Positions 30,465 through 43,150 are shown, numbered from the stretch's first letter. The stretch: 64,000 nt of DNA from Henckelia pumila (GCF_033568475.1 NC_133121.1:3534001-3598000); one strand, 5' to 3'. Notes: generated by a model not told the origin, from the letters alone. Numbers and translations are program-made.

Positions 30465-31236
30465 GGCTGCATTTACTTAGCTTGATCAGAGTTGGATTGA
30501 TTAATTAGCATACTTTATCAAGTGTTTACTAAAAATTTTATCAATCATAATAAAGACATAAGCCCGTTATAAATATTATTAGGAAATTATTGTTAATTTC
30601 TTTTAATTGATGTGATTGTTTATCCATCCATCTAATTTAACTCAAGCTACCATAATTGCCTTTTTTACCTATCATTTATAAAAGCCTATTTATAATTTAC
30701 ATTAACATTTAGCCACATTAAAATATTTACATTTATAATTCTTGAAGTATGAAAAGAAATATTCACATTAAATTTTTTTATAAAAAATAGAAGAAAATAA
30801 AACAATAACACAATTAAATATAAAAGTCTTAAATAATTATTCAAACTAAAAATGTACGATCTTATATTTGCGATAATGTATATTATTATTGTATAATAAA
30901 AAACATTAAGCACTTTAAAAAATTGTATCTGTATTTATTTTGAATGAAAACCATTTTTTTGAAAAAAAATTTAAGGAACATTATCAAATATTTTAGTCAT
31001 AAATTATTTGAAAATATTAATATATATAATATACAAATGTAAAAATAATATCTTTCAACTATAATTATCAAAGGGATAGATTTGAAATTATAATTTAATT
31101 TTAATATCATTCCTAATCATAATCAATAAAAGTAAACATATGATTATTTATCAAATATTACTCTAAATCCTATTTAAGTTTAATAATCACGGTATAGTTT
31201 ATCTATACAATCCAATCATTTAAAATAAACGCAGCC
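30465..31236. mobile_element. PIF/Harbinger (Tourist-like) non-autonomous element, 772 bp
   Basis: Terminal inverted repeats GGCTGCATTTAC (left) and the complement of TAAACGCAGCC (right), flanked by TTA on both sides (30462-30464 and 31237-31239). A 3-bp TTA/TAA duplication and GGC-type ends are typical of Harbinger/Tourist elements. The interior is AT-rich without a transposase. Confidence 0.65.
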
Positions 31237-31239
31237 TTA

Positions 31240-33082
31240 AGGAAAATCCATGTGAATATCTGTGATAGAAAGTGATAAATAATACTAGCTCAATATTGGA
31301 ACCTGATGTAAATAAATGAAGATTTCATTAATTTTCAAATTAATCATATATCTACACGAAAATTAGCAAATTGAGGTTGTAAAATCGAATTATATTATGA
31401 ATTAGATTGGATTGTCTAAGAATTCTAAATAAAGGCAGGGACGTGTTGTCATGTTAACAACCTTAACTATTTTTTATAATATTAATGTAATATTTCCAGC
31501 AAGAAATATCATAGATATAGTGATAACAAAAACACTTTTATGGAAAAGGGTTGTCGAATCATTGTCTTTTGTTATTGCATGGGTATCCCGTGAGACATGT
31601 AATACTCTGCTTTGCGACTAGTGAAAGCATATTTTTTTCATATTCGATGGTAATGACGAGGCCCTATGATTACTCTGATGTGTGTCTGCACCAATAACAA
31701 CCAAGAATATGACATCTCAACATATCATTTCATAATCAAGACGAGACGTGTTTGAGCAAGCCTAAATAATATCGGTTCATCATAAGCACATCTACCAAAA
31801 CTAGCCTATCAATCAAAGACTCAAACCAGTGAGCCCATATATATTGATATTGTCCATTAGGCTAAAATGTGATTCATAGATCTCATTTTACAAGATATCA
31901 ATTATCGCTGGCAGAACCTTGGTCAAAGCTAGACAAGCACAAGATTGTCCATAGAAGGACCAACCGTTTTACCATCACCTTGTCAACTCATATAGGAAAA
32001 TAAGATCAAACATAAAAGACAATGGTAGAGTGATTTTGGTCCTCAAAATAGGAAGGTCACGATTGAACTTGATGATTTTTAGATTCGACGAAAAATTAAA
32101 AAGCTCAATTATAAGAGGATTGAAATGCAGAATATGGAGTGAGATGGTATCCACACCTAATTGAGAGAGTGCATAATCTATATGGAACATCAAATATACA
32201 AGAAAACAAATTACTTGAATCATTTGAATGTTGTGGAAGATGAAAAGGTACAATATTTATTTACCATTCATGTTTGAGATTATAATTAAAAATGTCCAAC
32301 ATCTTAAATATCATGTTAGGTATTGTTCATTCACTCGGTTGCTACCACTTGATATTCATGCATCTCTTCATTCACATTGACCCAACTCATGATTGAACCA
32401 ACAAAACCAATTGTAATAAGTAATTAACAATTGAAATAGTAGTGTTGTTACTTTCTTATATACCAACCAAAATAGCTTGGTTTAACACTATGAGTTGGAC
32501 TGAGAATAATACAATATCAGTATCTTTCACACGCAATGCATGTATTTATTAAATTATTATATTAAAATAAAAATTAATATATATATATATATATAATATG
32601 TTAATTATTTTAAAAATAAATAAATGAAAAGACAATCTCAAGCAGTTAAATATAGGTGACATTTAAGTTTCAAAATTTTAAGTCAATATATGTCAAACGT
32701 GAGGTGTGAAAGTTATATGAAAATAAATTGAAATTGATAAATTGCATTTCTTTATCTAAATTTTATTGATTGATTATGGTTATTTTTTAAAATTCTTTTA
32801 AAATTACCAAAATTATTTATTATATCACTCTCTTGATTTATTAAATAGTAAAAACAACATTGTCAAAAATATAATAGATAAGTGGGTCAACCTACTCCGG
32901 ATGAAGTTTTTGTAACCTCCACCAAATGAAATTTTTATTGGCTCAACGTCATATTGTTAAACCTCTAACTAGCTTTTTATAGTGGGCCGTCCCTAGCCCA
33001 AAAAGCTCAATTGTCCATATCCATGATACTACGCTTTCATTTGTTCACACATATCCCATTTGTCGCCAGTAGCTCCAAATTA
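31240..33082. other. AT-rich intergenic DNA, nothing assigned
   Basis: Long open stretches are absent apart from chance frames. A (TA)n run lies at about 32577-32595. No element borders could be found. Confidence 0.5.
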
Positions 33083-33087
33083 GTGCG

Positions 33088-33520
33088 TGATGTAGCAAAA
33101 AATTGATATTACCCGATTGGAGAGAATCTGGGTATTTTGTGGAGATCCGGGTAGCCGAATTAATACTCGAACGATTTTGGAGAACGAACTTCGTGGGTTG
33201 TCACCTGCATCACAAAGCAAAGTGAGTGGCGTCGGGGGTTGCCCAACGAAGACACTCCGACGCTCAAGTTAGTATTTGCCCAATAAAAATTCTAGAGAAC
33301 TAGAGCATGTGACTATAGAGTGTGTACCTTAATAATGAGAGGACTTGAGCTATTTATAGATAGTCGGAGAGTTTCATGGGCTTGAGCCTCTTATGGACTT
33401 TTAGAAATTTATGTACCTTGATAAAGTATCCAAATAAATAACTAAATAATATTGGACCCAAATGGATTGAGTCACTGGGCTTGGGCCGGGGAGAAAGTCA
33501 AATTGGGTAATAACCCATCA
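33088..33520 (-). repeat. 3' LTR of the gag-only element
   Basis: 433 bp, near-identical copy of 37795-38227. On the minus strand it is preceded by a purine-rich tract (GAGTGGGGGGCTTA, complement of 33521-33534), which fits a polypurine tract. Confidence 0.88.
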
Positions 33521-33873
33521 TAAGCCCCCCACTCTTGAACATGTCGTGTTAGCGAGATGACCGAGAGTAGAAAATTTGGAGATACCTTATGGAGTAATTG
33601 TAGTAGGAATGTGTTGCAATTGAATTGCAGATATATAGTAGGAAGCAAAGTCCTAATTAAATTGAAAATTGTTGGATTCACAGTCCTGTCTGAATAATGA
33701 TCGTAGAATTGCAGTAGGATTGTGGTGTCATAGGATAAGAATCAAAGTACTGTCAGAATAATAATTATAGAAACTCACTAGAACTCTGGCTGTTGTACCA
33801 TTATAAATTCAACACCATAATATTTTCATCACAACTTACTAACTAAATATTGTTTCTGAATTTTTTATTGCAG

Positions 33874-33954
33874 CAACGTAGTAAAACGCTGGTTGAAATC
33901 ACCGTTATAAATTCACCCGATCGGAGGTTGGAACTTGCAAAACACAATATTGAG
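33874..33954 (+). other. Exon-like 27-codon insert inside the gag-only element
   Basis: A polypyrimidine stretch ending TTTTTTATTGCAG precedes 81 bases that stay open in one frame (27 codons; the product includes KTLVEITVINSPDRRLELAK). They end at GAG/GTAATA, a good donor. The splice signals are on the plus strand, opposite to the element's gag. This looks like a host exon carried into the element, but I do not recognise the protein, and a chance open stretch cannot be excluded. Confidence 0.4.
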
Positions 33955-34224
33955 GTAATATTTTATTTTTTGAGTTTTTCTTTCCTTTTGCATGGGTCGA
34001 GCCATAAAATTGGAAAAGACAAACAAAATCAATGCCATGTCAGGTATTGTCATTCTTGGGACCCCTTATCTTTTACGTTTGCTTTTTGGATGTACTACTA
34101 TTTATGGTGATGTGTGCGTGCCCTTTTCATACCATCTTCTCCAATATTGCATCATAGTGTTGCCCGTGTGTATCTATGTGTATATGTATATTTCTTCCAC
34201 CGTCTCCGACTTTTATCCCTTCTC

Positions 34225-35245
34225 CGGCGAACACTAGAGGTGACGGCGGCAACAAGTTTGAAGGGCGATGAGCAGCGCGAGGTGGTGATCCGGGAAGAGA
34301 GACGGGCGGCGCTCTATCGTGAATCAAGGAGGATGACGGGCGGCGCTTGATGGTGAGCCATGGGGGAGACGGGCGACGAGCAGATCTAGAGCTCTGAACA
34401 TAGTAGCCGGCTAGGGGCAGCGCGGGGGTGGTGGTGACTGGCGATGGCTGTCAAGGCCGATGGTGCTGGCGGCAAGGGTCAAGGCCGACGATGATGGCGG
34501 CGAAATTCTCGGGCCGTGGCAGAGATATATACATACATATATATATGCATGGATACATTCAAAGATACAAACAGACAACTGTGTATATAAAATTTTTATG
34601 ATTTATTTATCGTGACTATTGCTTATTAGTGATGGCTTAGTTGATTTGTTTAATTGTTTTAATATTCGTAGGAAACATTTTGCTTTTTTCCTCTTTCCAT
34701 CCGTTTGTCGTGCGAAAATTTTTCCTCTTTTCATGCCAATATTTTGTGTGTTCCCTTCCAACATGAATTTGGGGGAAAATATGTGTATTTATCTATGGTG
34801 TGTAAATCGCAACTATTCATCTCTATACCATCACCATGGAACATCGGCCGACGACCATGACAGGTGGCGGCGCGGCGGTGGTGGTCGAGGTTCGATGGCG
34901 GCTGTGATTCAACGACGGCTCATGTCGATTTCCAGCCATGGATTAGTTTTCAAGCTTTCCTAATCTGGCTCGACGGAGGCCACATCGTTCATGGCGTTTC
35001 TGTGCAAGGAGCATGGCCGCGCGAGGAGATGGAGAAAAAACAATGCCCGGAGTCGACTTTCAGCATGGAACTTCCACCGCCGGTGGATGCTCCATTTCCT
35101 GGCTCGATCTGAGCGCGGTGGTTGTGGCGCAACAGCAGCCGTGATACAACATCGATGATAGTGTGACGGCAATGGCGCGGCGACGAAGCGGTGATGAATT
35201 CCTTGGGCCGTGAGAGGGATGGATAGATGCATGTATATACACACA
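34225..35245. repeat. GC-rich blocks, possibly duplicated, within the gag-only element
   Basis: Two GC-rich blocks (about 34225-34525 and 34855-35220) stand out from AT-rich surroundings. Both end in a similar phrase (GGCGGCGAAATTCTCGGGCC and its relative GATGAATTCCTTGGGCC) followed by an AT-rich TATAC run. They look like diverged copies of one module. No convincing coding frame is seen. Confidence 0.35.
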
Positions 35246-35865
35246 TGTTATTTGTTGTTGATAATAATTATTTTATTTGTGTTTAAATTCATGGTATGCT
35301 TCACCATAAAATCCTGTGAATTTGTATTGTCTCACTTTTACAACTTTTGTCTAATATTTTAAAAATATTATGACTTGGTTATTTGCATTGAGTGTTAGTG
35401 GAAAAGGTGTACTAGATATATATTTAAAAATATATATATTTGGTGGGGTGTTCGTTCTGGGATAAGGTATTGTACTTGTTGAGGTTGAACTGAAATACCA
35501 ACTGGTTTGTTGATCTAATGGAACCTAACGATGATAGTGAATGTAATAAGTGAATTTTTATTATTTTCATAAATCGGACCGCGGGGTATAACGACGGTTA
35601 TTTTTTTTGCTCACATATGGGCGTTGGACCGCAACTGCTATTCCGGTGGATGCGTTAAGACCGTAACTTATAATATTTTCGACGGATATTTTTCCAAATG
35701 CGTGAGAGATTTTTGTATTCTACGCAATCTCTTAAGGGAGTGCGTTTTCTGCAATCCCTTGGAATATTATTCGATGAAAACCCTTGAGTTATTGTATTTC
35801 ACGTAACCTCTTAGGTTGGTGCATTGGATGTAACCCCTTGGGGCTTATGATTCTGTATAGTCTTT

Positions 35866-36262
35866 AGGACTTGATGAATTTTTTATGGTTATCATGACAG
35901 TGATGAATTTTTTGACATTCATTACAACTTGATAAATTTTTTATAGTCGCTACGACTTCTTTTGAAAATTTTTTATAGTCGCTATGACTTTTCCTGAAAA
36001 AAATTTTTATAGTCGCTATGACTTTTCCTGAAAATTTTTTTATAGTCTCTATGACTTTATGAATTTTTATAGTCATCATGACTCGATAAATTATTTATAG
36101 TCGCTATGACTTCTTCTGAAATTTTTTATATAGCCGCTATGACTTGATGAATTATTTAAGTCACTATGACTTGATGAATTATTTATAGTCACTATGACTT
36201 TTTGAATTATTTATAGTCATTATGACTTTTTTGAATTGTTTATAGTCGCTATGATTTTTTTT
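35866..36262. repeat. Imperfect tandem repeat, units of about 30-40 bp
   Basis: About a dozen variants of a unit resembling TTTATAGTCGCTATGACTT, followed by variable T/A-rich spacers, in direct orientation. It lies between the exon-like insert and gag in the gag-only element and has no coding meaning. Confidence 0.75.
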
Positions 36263-36726
36263 TTGTGCTCTAGTAGAAATAACGTAGTGCTTAACATTGA
36301 GTACTTATGAGTGGATCAAGTTTCTAAGATTTTGTCTCATGGGGAAGTCCTTAACCCACTCTATTTGCTAGATGGTGAGGTATCCCGGGACTATAATTTT
36401 GTCGTCTTGACCTCTTACAATATCGTGGCTTAGGTAGTCCTACAGGGCTGGCCAAGCCTCTGATGGATGAGTAGCCTTAATGAATGCATGGGTCGTGACG
36501 TATGAGTTAAGCATTCATTGACGGAGTTGTGTTCCTTCCTATATAATTAAATAGAAAAGTAAACAAATAAACTTAAGTTTATTATTAAACTTAAAATAAA
36601 AGAGAATCAAGTAAAAGTTTTGATCTGTAGAGCAAATAAAGTAGCGACAAACAATTTATTTTAGCTTGCAGGTGTTTGCTCTATAATATAGAGTTTCTTT
36701 AGATTGGCATGACTCTCTGTCATGCG

Positions 36727-37805
36727 TTATATTTCATCGTATTTTTCGTCTCGTTTTCTTTTTCCCGAGGAGTGCAACTCATCAGTTTCCTCGATGCGGA
36801 TGTATTTTTCGGCTCTAGACAACAGCTTCTCCAAGGTGTTCGGGGATTTTCCTGCTATAGATTCCTTGAACCTTCTAGGACGCAAGTTCTGCTGCATTAT
36901 TCCAGATAACATATTGTGGTTCACATGTGGGATTTCATGAACCGCATAAGTAAATCTCTTAATATAGTCTCTAAAACTTTCCGCTTCTTTTTAAAGAATT
37001 GTGAATAAGTATGTTGCTGTTTTTGGGTATTTCTTGTTAATTGAGAATTGTTGAATGAAGCGCTGGATGAGTTGCTCCAAGTTGGCGATGGATTCGGACG
37101 GCAGCTTATTGAACCATGTGAGAGCTCGCCCTGATAAAGTTGTTCGGAATATCTTGCAATAAGCAGCATCTGTGATGTCATACAAATATGCTTTTGCATA
37201 GAATTTGTTAATATGATCTTGAGGATCACTAGTTCCATCGAATTCAGGTAGGCTAGGGATTTTGAATCCCTTAGGAAATGCTTCAGATAGAATGACGTTA
37301 GTGAACGGGCTCCGAGTTGTAGGCAAGATTGCTGACTAATTCTCTTCAGTTACATATGTGTGAGATCCATCTCCACGGGTTGGATTAGTGGTTTTGTTTT
37401 CATCAGAGACGTCGTGAACTGTGTGACCACTTGCGTCCTCCTCTTTAGGAGTATTATTTTTCTCGCTCCCCTCAGGATCTTTGTCATTCACTTTAGACTT
37501 AGTTTTGTTTGGGTCTTTGTGATCGGGGTCATGAGATGAGAGACCTCTTCTATGAGCTCTCTTGTCGGTGCTTCGGCGTTGACGGGTTTCCACGAACTGA
37601 GCGACCGCTTCAGTGCTGCGCGTGCGGCTGTTCCTTCCATTAAGGTTGTCAACTTTTCCTTTGTAAAACTAAATCCAGGCTGTGGTTTGGAGATTGTAGG
37701 TGGGTCTCCATTGTAATTATTTTCTTGAGATGTTTGTGGTGGAGTATGCATTCTCAATGATGCAGTGAACAGGTTCCCACAGACGGCGCCAAGCTGATGT
37801 AGCAA
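36727..37805 (-). pseudogene. Degenerate gag of the gag-only element
   Basis: Minus-strand frames give an N-terminal Lys/Asp-rich region, then a retrotransposon gag core (IPSLPEFDGTSDPQDHINKF ... ALTWFNKLPS). The frame breaks near 36990, within a run of A/G, and gag-like sequence resumes in another frame (NMLSGIMQQNL ... AEKYIRIEE). An in-frame stop also separates the N-terminal region from the core near 37335. The product is a broken Ty3-type capsid protein; no zinc knuckle or protease follows. Confidence 0.75.
37775..37794 (-). promoter_or_regulatory. Primer-binding site of the gag-only element
   Basis: Directly inside the 5' LTR the minus strand reads GCTTGGCGCCGTCTGTGGGA. TTGGCGCC is the usual start of primer-binding sites in Ty3 elements that do not use initiator Met tRNA. 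I do not assign a particular tRNA. Confidence 0.6.
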
Positions 37806-38227
37806 AAAATTGATATTACCCGATTGGAGAGAATCTGGGTATTCTGTGGAGATCCGGGTAGCCGGATTAATACTCGAACGATTCTGGAGAATGAACTTTG
37901 TGGGTTGTCACATGCATCACAAGGCAAAGTGAGTGGCACCGGGGGTTGCCCGACAAAGACACTCCGACGCTCAAGTTAGTATTTGCCCAATAAAAGTTCT
38001 AGAGAACTATAGCATGTGACTATAGAGTGCGTACCTTAATAATGAGAGGACTTGAGCTATTTATAGATAGTCGGAGAGTTTCATGGGCTTGAGCCTCTTA
38101 TGGACTTTTAGAAATTTATGGACCTTGATAAAGTGTCCAAATAAATAACTAAATAATATGAGACCCAAATGGATTGAGTCACTGGGCTTGGGCCCGGGAG
38201 AAACTCAAATTGGATAATAACCCATCA
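37795..38227 (-). repeat. 5' LTR of the gag-only element
   Basis: 433 bp, begins TGATG and ends CATCA, so even its outermost bases form a short inverted repeat. It matches 33088-33520 with roughly 20 scattered differences by eye. Confidence 0.88.
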
Positions 38228-38232
38228 GTGCG

Positions 38233-39290
38233 CAACTGCGCACATATATTGTAATCATAGAATGTATTTTCTTGCGGATGAGTTTGTGTGTGGCCGAAGT
38301 TGAACGTGCGAGGTAGAATGGACTAAGGAGATTGAAGTTCAAATGGTGAGTTTTGATGTTAATGCAGTATTGTTGTTTATATTCCTTAATCAGTTAATAT
38401 TACGTTTTTCTGTTTCTTGGGTGGATATTATTGGAAAAAAATTAATTATTTGAACTAGATTTAATCACCAAAATTATATTGCTCTTACGTTGGCTTCAAC
38501 TAAAGGATCAAACTTGGATAAATTCATGTTTGAGATAATTTATTTACACTTTAGGACTTATTTCCTTCTGCCAGGGTCAAATTAAACTACGTTATACTAA
38601 ACATTTAGTAAGGATTTATTCAATAATTTGAATAATATTTATGTTAACCTTGTGGACTTGTGATTCGAGAGAACTATCATAAAAAAGACTGAATGGACAC
38701 AATGGGATGGGAATGAGTTATTTGTCTTACATAGTTCCATTCCCATAAGGTTTTAGACATTTAGTCATAAACCGACTGTGATGTGCCCTGAATTACTAGT
38801 TTGACGTGGTGTGGCATATAACGGCTGGAATGTGCATTGCTTTGGTATTGCATGTGAATATTTGTGTTCATCAACACAACTGGAATTTGATTGTATATAT
38901 TTGATTATGGTTCCGACCTTGATATCGATAATAGATATTCTCAATATGATGATACAATGACCAAGATCGAGCATAGAGGTAATAGAACATGTAAGGATCT
39001 GAATAAAACATACTTTAGTTCCACCACCCCCATGATTTTTATCTTTGAATTAAACATGTAGGGATCTGACTAAAACTCCATTATTTTTAAGTGGTATAAT
39101 TTAAAAAATCACAATCATATGTGTCAATACGTTTTAAAGTTGTAAATTAAGAGTTAGTTTTACAGGTTTGCTTGGTTATGAAGCCGATTATTTATGAACA
39201 AAACCATATTCCAAGGTAGCTTGAGGACAAGAAAATTGATAACTTGAACATTTAATCTTCCAACTCATGTAAAGAGCCAAAGAGATGATG
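38233..39290. other. Intergenic DNA, nothing assigned
   Basis: AT-rich sequence without a supported gene or repeat border. Confidence 0.45.
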
Positions 39291-39299
39291 CAAAAGTGG

Positions 39300-40740
39300 A
39301 TAAATTTTAAGTTAGCCTTAGGGTACCGTCATAATGGTACATCTAAAGGTGAATATTTAATAATATATGTGAGGTCTGACGTGAGTCATTTTTACGTGTT
39401 TTTATTGCATGGTTTTTGTGTGTTTTGCATTAAGGTCAATTCATTTTGTTGTGTTAAAGTTAATTTATATGCATTTGGTGTTTTTCTCATGCATTTTGTT
39501 CACTCCTCATGATTTGTGGTTATCATGGCATGAAAGCAAGGAAAAAACTATAATTTGGACAAGAAACAAGGTGCGCCCGAGCTGTCATTTTTGCAGCTCG
39601 GGTGCGGTATTAAAAACTTGGACAGAAGCTAAGCATAAGTGCTCGCGCTTGGGCGGTCATTTCTGCAGCCCGAGCGCGGCCTCGAAAAAAAGGGACAATA
39701 AGTTTGCGGAATTCTCAATGCCCGGGCGATCGATTTTACAGCTCGGGCGCAGCCACATAATTTGGAATTTTTTATTTCGGGTGTTTTAAAAGGAAAGGAC
39801 TATTGGGGCAATATAAAGGGAAGATTTTCAGACGTTTTGAGTGTTCGACACGCAGAAAAACAAGGCACGACGGCTGTGAAGGGATTGGAAGATCGTTCGG
39901 CTTGTTTTGAGTTTTTTTCTCTTCCAAACTTTGAATTTTTATGTAGAAAAACATTGTTAGATTAATTTTTATTATGAGTTGTAGTAGCTAAACTTTCTTT
40001 TGTTGGAATTTGGGGGATCCGAACCCCGAAATATGTTTGTGTGATTGAATTTGTTGGAAGAATTGAGTTTGCTCTATACTATTAATTGATTTTGTCATGG
40101 TTTATTATTCTATGTTAAGGAGTAGCTAACTTTAGCATAGATTCGTAGGTCGTGAATTGTTATCGAGAGATAAATTCATGATTAAGACGAATGAAACAAT
40201 CCATGTACTTAAAATGTATATATAGATATGATATTTAGTACATGTTGATAACCATAGACCACCAAGTTGAAAGTTGTATGAATTCAAAGAACGCAAAGCA
40301 ATCAGTAATGATAAATAATTAAAGAGATTTAATTATTTAATTAACTTGAATTAGATTGGCATAAACTCGAGAGAGAGCGTCGATATATCAAAAATTCCTG
40401 TTAAATTTATGTGTATAAAATTAAATATCAATCGTCCAGTTTAATTAGGGGGAAGGTGAACCGAGATTCCAACAAAATATTTTCATATTATATTTTTCTA
40501 TTCTAAAAAGTTGCTTTTGTTATTTATTTTAATTTCAAGTACTTTGAGTTGAATTCACTAGTTTATGATTTGAGTATAATCATTCATCAAATTTTCGTGA
40601 CTTTGGGTAGAGGAATAAAATAATCGAATTATTGTGACATAGTCCCTGAGGACGATACTCATACTCAGTACACTTTACTATAACTTGATTCGTGCACTTG
40701 CGATAATTTTGAGCATAATTGAGAGATATTTATATTGATT
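39300..40740 (+). mobile_element. Decayed LTR (probable solo LTR, Tat/Athila-like)
   Basis: The stretch has the look of a plant Ty3 LTR. Three GC-rich hairpin motifs containing GCCCGAGC-like words lie at 39573-39606, about 39641-39680 and 39719-39751. A phrase near 40645 (TCCCTGAGGACGATACTCAT ... TTCGTGCACTTGCG) resembles the 3' part of many such LTRs. Borders, partner LTR and target duplication were not found, so the limits are approximate. Confidence 0.4.
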
Positions 40741-41032
40741 TTAAGTGTTGTTATTTGCTCGATCAAGGTCTACTAAAAATCAATGGATGCCACATACATT
40801 GATAAATGTTCACCCTTAGATGGAGCCTCGAGGTAGTGGTCAAAGGTCAAAATTTTGTTTTCTGCAAAAGTGACAAGTTTTAAATTGATTTTTTTTTTTC
40901 AAACGTGAATAATTCATTATGATTATAACAAAGAAACGACAATTTTCATATATTTGTAGTTGGACATTAAAGATACACAAAATTTGTAGACAACTGCAGG
41001 GATATGAACAGAGTATTTCAGTAAATTTTGTA

Positions 41033-41137
41033 ATGTCAGAGTTGTCGGGGATTATTATTGGATCATCACTCTTGCTTGTAGTATCATTGTTTTCCTACTC
41101 TTTCCATAAGTTTTTATACCACAAGAATACATTGTGA
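41033..41137 (+). other. Small membrane-peptide-like ORF of doubtful status
   Basis: A 34-codon frame starting MSELSGIIIG encodes one hydrophobic segment (IIIGSSLLLVVSLFSYSF) flanked by a charged tail and a stop. An open frame extends upstream past a CTGCAG acceptor-like site. It could be the last exon of a lost gene or chance. I do not recognise it. Confidence 0.2.
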
Positions 41138-42589
41138 GGCACACCAGCTAGCATAATTTTACTTATGCCATGCTGAACTCTGGTATACGGTATGAACTCT
41201 AGATTGCGTTTGGATGGGGACTTGATCTGGATTAATAATTCTCGAACTTGAATTTCACCTAGCACTTACATCAAATACATTTGAATTCAATTACAATTTA
41301 CAATTGTGAGGGGATCTTAATGTTAATTAATATTTAATGACCAAACAATCAGGATTAATTGACGTTAACATAAAAAATGAGTTAAAAAATTTTCCTATTT
41401 GGCCACCAGACACGTCAAATCTCTTTGGACGACCTGCTATGGAATCACAAACAAGCATAACATAAAAAAAAAATAGAGGTCAGAACCCAGTACTAAGAGA
41501 TAGTAAAATTACAACATATATAACTGACATGAAATAAAATCAAGTAAAATGCAATGAAATGTGTGAAATGTATCAATGTAATAAGAGATATAAAATGAAG
41601 TCCAAACAAATTGTATCACAAATTGTATCCACGCAAGTAGCATCGAGGGCGACGAGAGCGACCTGTCCTGCCTCATTTTGTCATAAGGAGTGTGTTAAAT
41701 CCTATGTCATCCGCTCCATCAATGACTGAATACATCTCAATAGATCAATATAAATAATAGTCAAAAGAGTCAATGCTCAACGTGCTATGTAATACCGTTA
41801 ACATGCTTGTTTAACGAATATCTTTTAAAATTTCCCAATAAAATCCTTTTGAAATAAAATGAGAACTTATTCTATTTTATAAAAGAACATAATGATTATT
41901 CTCAATTATGCATATCAACAATCGACATAAACGCGTGAATACAGTCATATAATCCACATAAACACATAAAGGACGTCACAACTCATTAAAAATACTTAAT
42001 ATCATTTCACGTCATTACAGACGTTGTAATAAGAACAATTCATGTGTACCTCAACCTAAAAATTACCAATAATTTAATTAATCCTCAAGAAATATCTATA
42101 AATGTCAACTCAGGCAATTCACCTGAATATTAATTTAAATGATCTTATTATCGGATAAAAATCTAATAACCATTTAAATTCGACTTAATTTTTAATTTCA
42201 ACTATTTAGGCACTTTAAATTGCTAAAATCTCAAGAGATTAAAATGCCTAAAATCAATAATTCATAATTTGATTTATCATAGCTATATTCTTTTTAACTT
42301 GAAATGATGCTAAACAAATATTCAGACGATTTATCTTTCAATACAGTTTTAATTAAAATTCTCAATTCATTACTTATGCAAAATAGCTAATGTATTAATT
42401 TATCATTTTAAGTATTTCCTTTCCATCTGTGATACTACGAAGTTATTTTAAACTAAAACCATCACTAACAATTTACTTGGTCCGCTTGGTCAAGGAACCA
42501 TATCTAGCAAGCTCCTAATTAAGTCTTATATCCAGAAAACTAAAGAAGCAACTTATCCATACTAAAACTAACCACTAACTTTAACTTTT
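41138..42589. other. AT-rich DNA next to the truncated copia relic
   Basis: No coding sequence. A MITE-like pair (GATTGCGTTTGG near 41206, CCAAACAATC near 41342) may mark a small element, but I see no clear target duplication. The expected integrase and reverse transcriptase of the copia relic, which should lie here, are absent. Confidence 0.4.
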
Positions 42590-43150
42590 CAGAATATGTT
42601 GTATCGTAAGGAAAAACCGAAAAGTATTTACTAGAAGTTCTTCCAAACGACTATGCCAGACAGGGAAAGACTCGACAGATGCAGATAGAGCCAGTGGTGG
42701 GATAGGAGGAGACGCAGACCATGAGTAGACTCCACTCTTAAGTGGTCCCTGATGAAGAGTAGCCCCTGTGCGATGATCCTTCACCTGAAAGTCATGAGAG
42801 GAAAAAACAACAATAACATCACTAGTTGTGCACAGTTGAGAGACAGATAGGAGATTTTTATTAATGGAAGGAACAAAGAGAGCATTTTGGAATACGAGAG
42901 CAGAAGAACGGAAGGGTGGTGAGAGACAACTTGTGTGAGTAATAGGAAGCCCAGTGCCATCACCAACAATAACACCATCAGAGCCAACATACGGCGCATG
43001 CAAGAATAAATTTGAAAAATCAGACTTCACATGATGAGTGGCTCCAGAGTCGAGTATCCAGTCGGACGAAGCAGGAGATGCAACGGTGTATGCAGCAGCC
43101 GACGTACCAGGGAAGCCAGAGACATTGCGATGCTGACCAGCAGGAGGAAC
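42590..43150 (-). pseudogene. Copia protease and pre-integrase fragment
   Basis: Reads WILDSGATHHV, the copia aspartic protease active site, then a gag-pre-integrase segment (NALFVPSINKNLLSVSQL ... SFPVWHSRL). Homology breaks where HSRLGHP would be expected (here HSRLEELL), and the rest of pol is gone. The frame is open up to the insertion site at 43150. Confidence 0.8.

Larger units (their letters stand above)
33088..38227 (-). mobile_element. Non-autonomous LTR retrotransposon with gag but no pol (TR-GAG-like), 5.1 kb
   Basis: Two 433-bp direct repeats, each beginning TGATGTAGCAAAAA and ending ACCCATCA, enclose about 4.3 kb. The 5-bp target duplication GTGCG lies at 33083-33087 and 38228-38232. 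A gag-like region reads on the minus strand from about 37.8 to 36.7 kb, next to the right LTR, which is therefore the 5' LTR. No reverse transcriptase or integrase is found in the remaining 3.2 kb. Instead there are GC-rich blocks, an exon-like insert and a tandem repeat. By eye the LTRs differ at roughly 5% of sites, so the insertion is markedly older than the two elements at 43-59 kb. Confidence 0.85.

Noticed and set aside
41205..41352. MITE candidate with GATTGCGTTTGG/CCAAACAATC ends
   Set aside because: Ends match imperfectly and no duplication is visible, so it is only mentioned in the intergenic entry.
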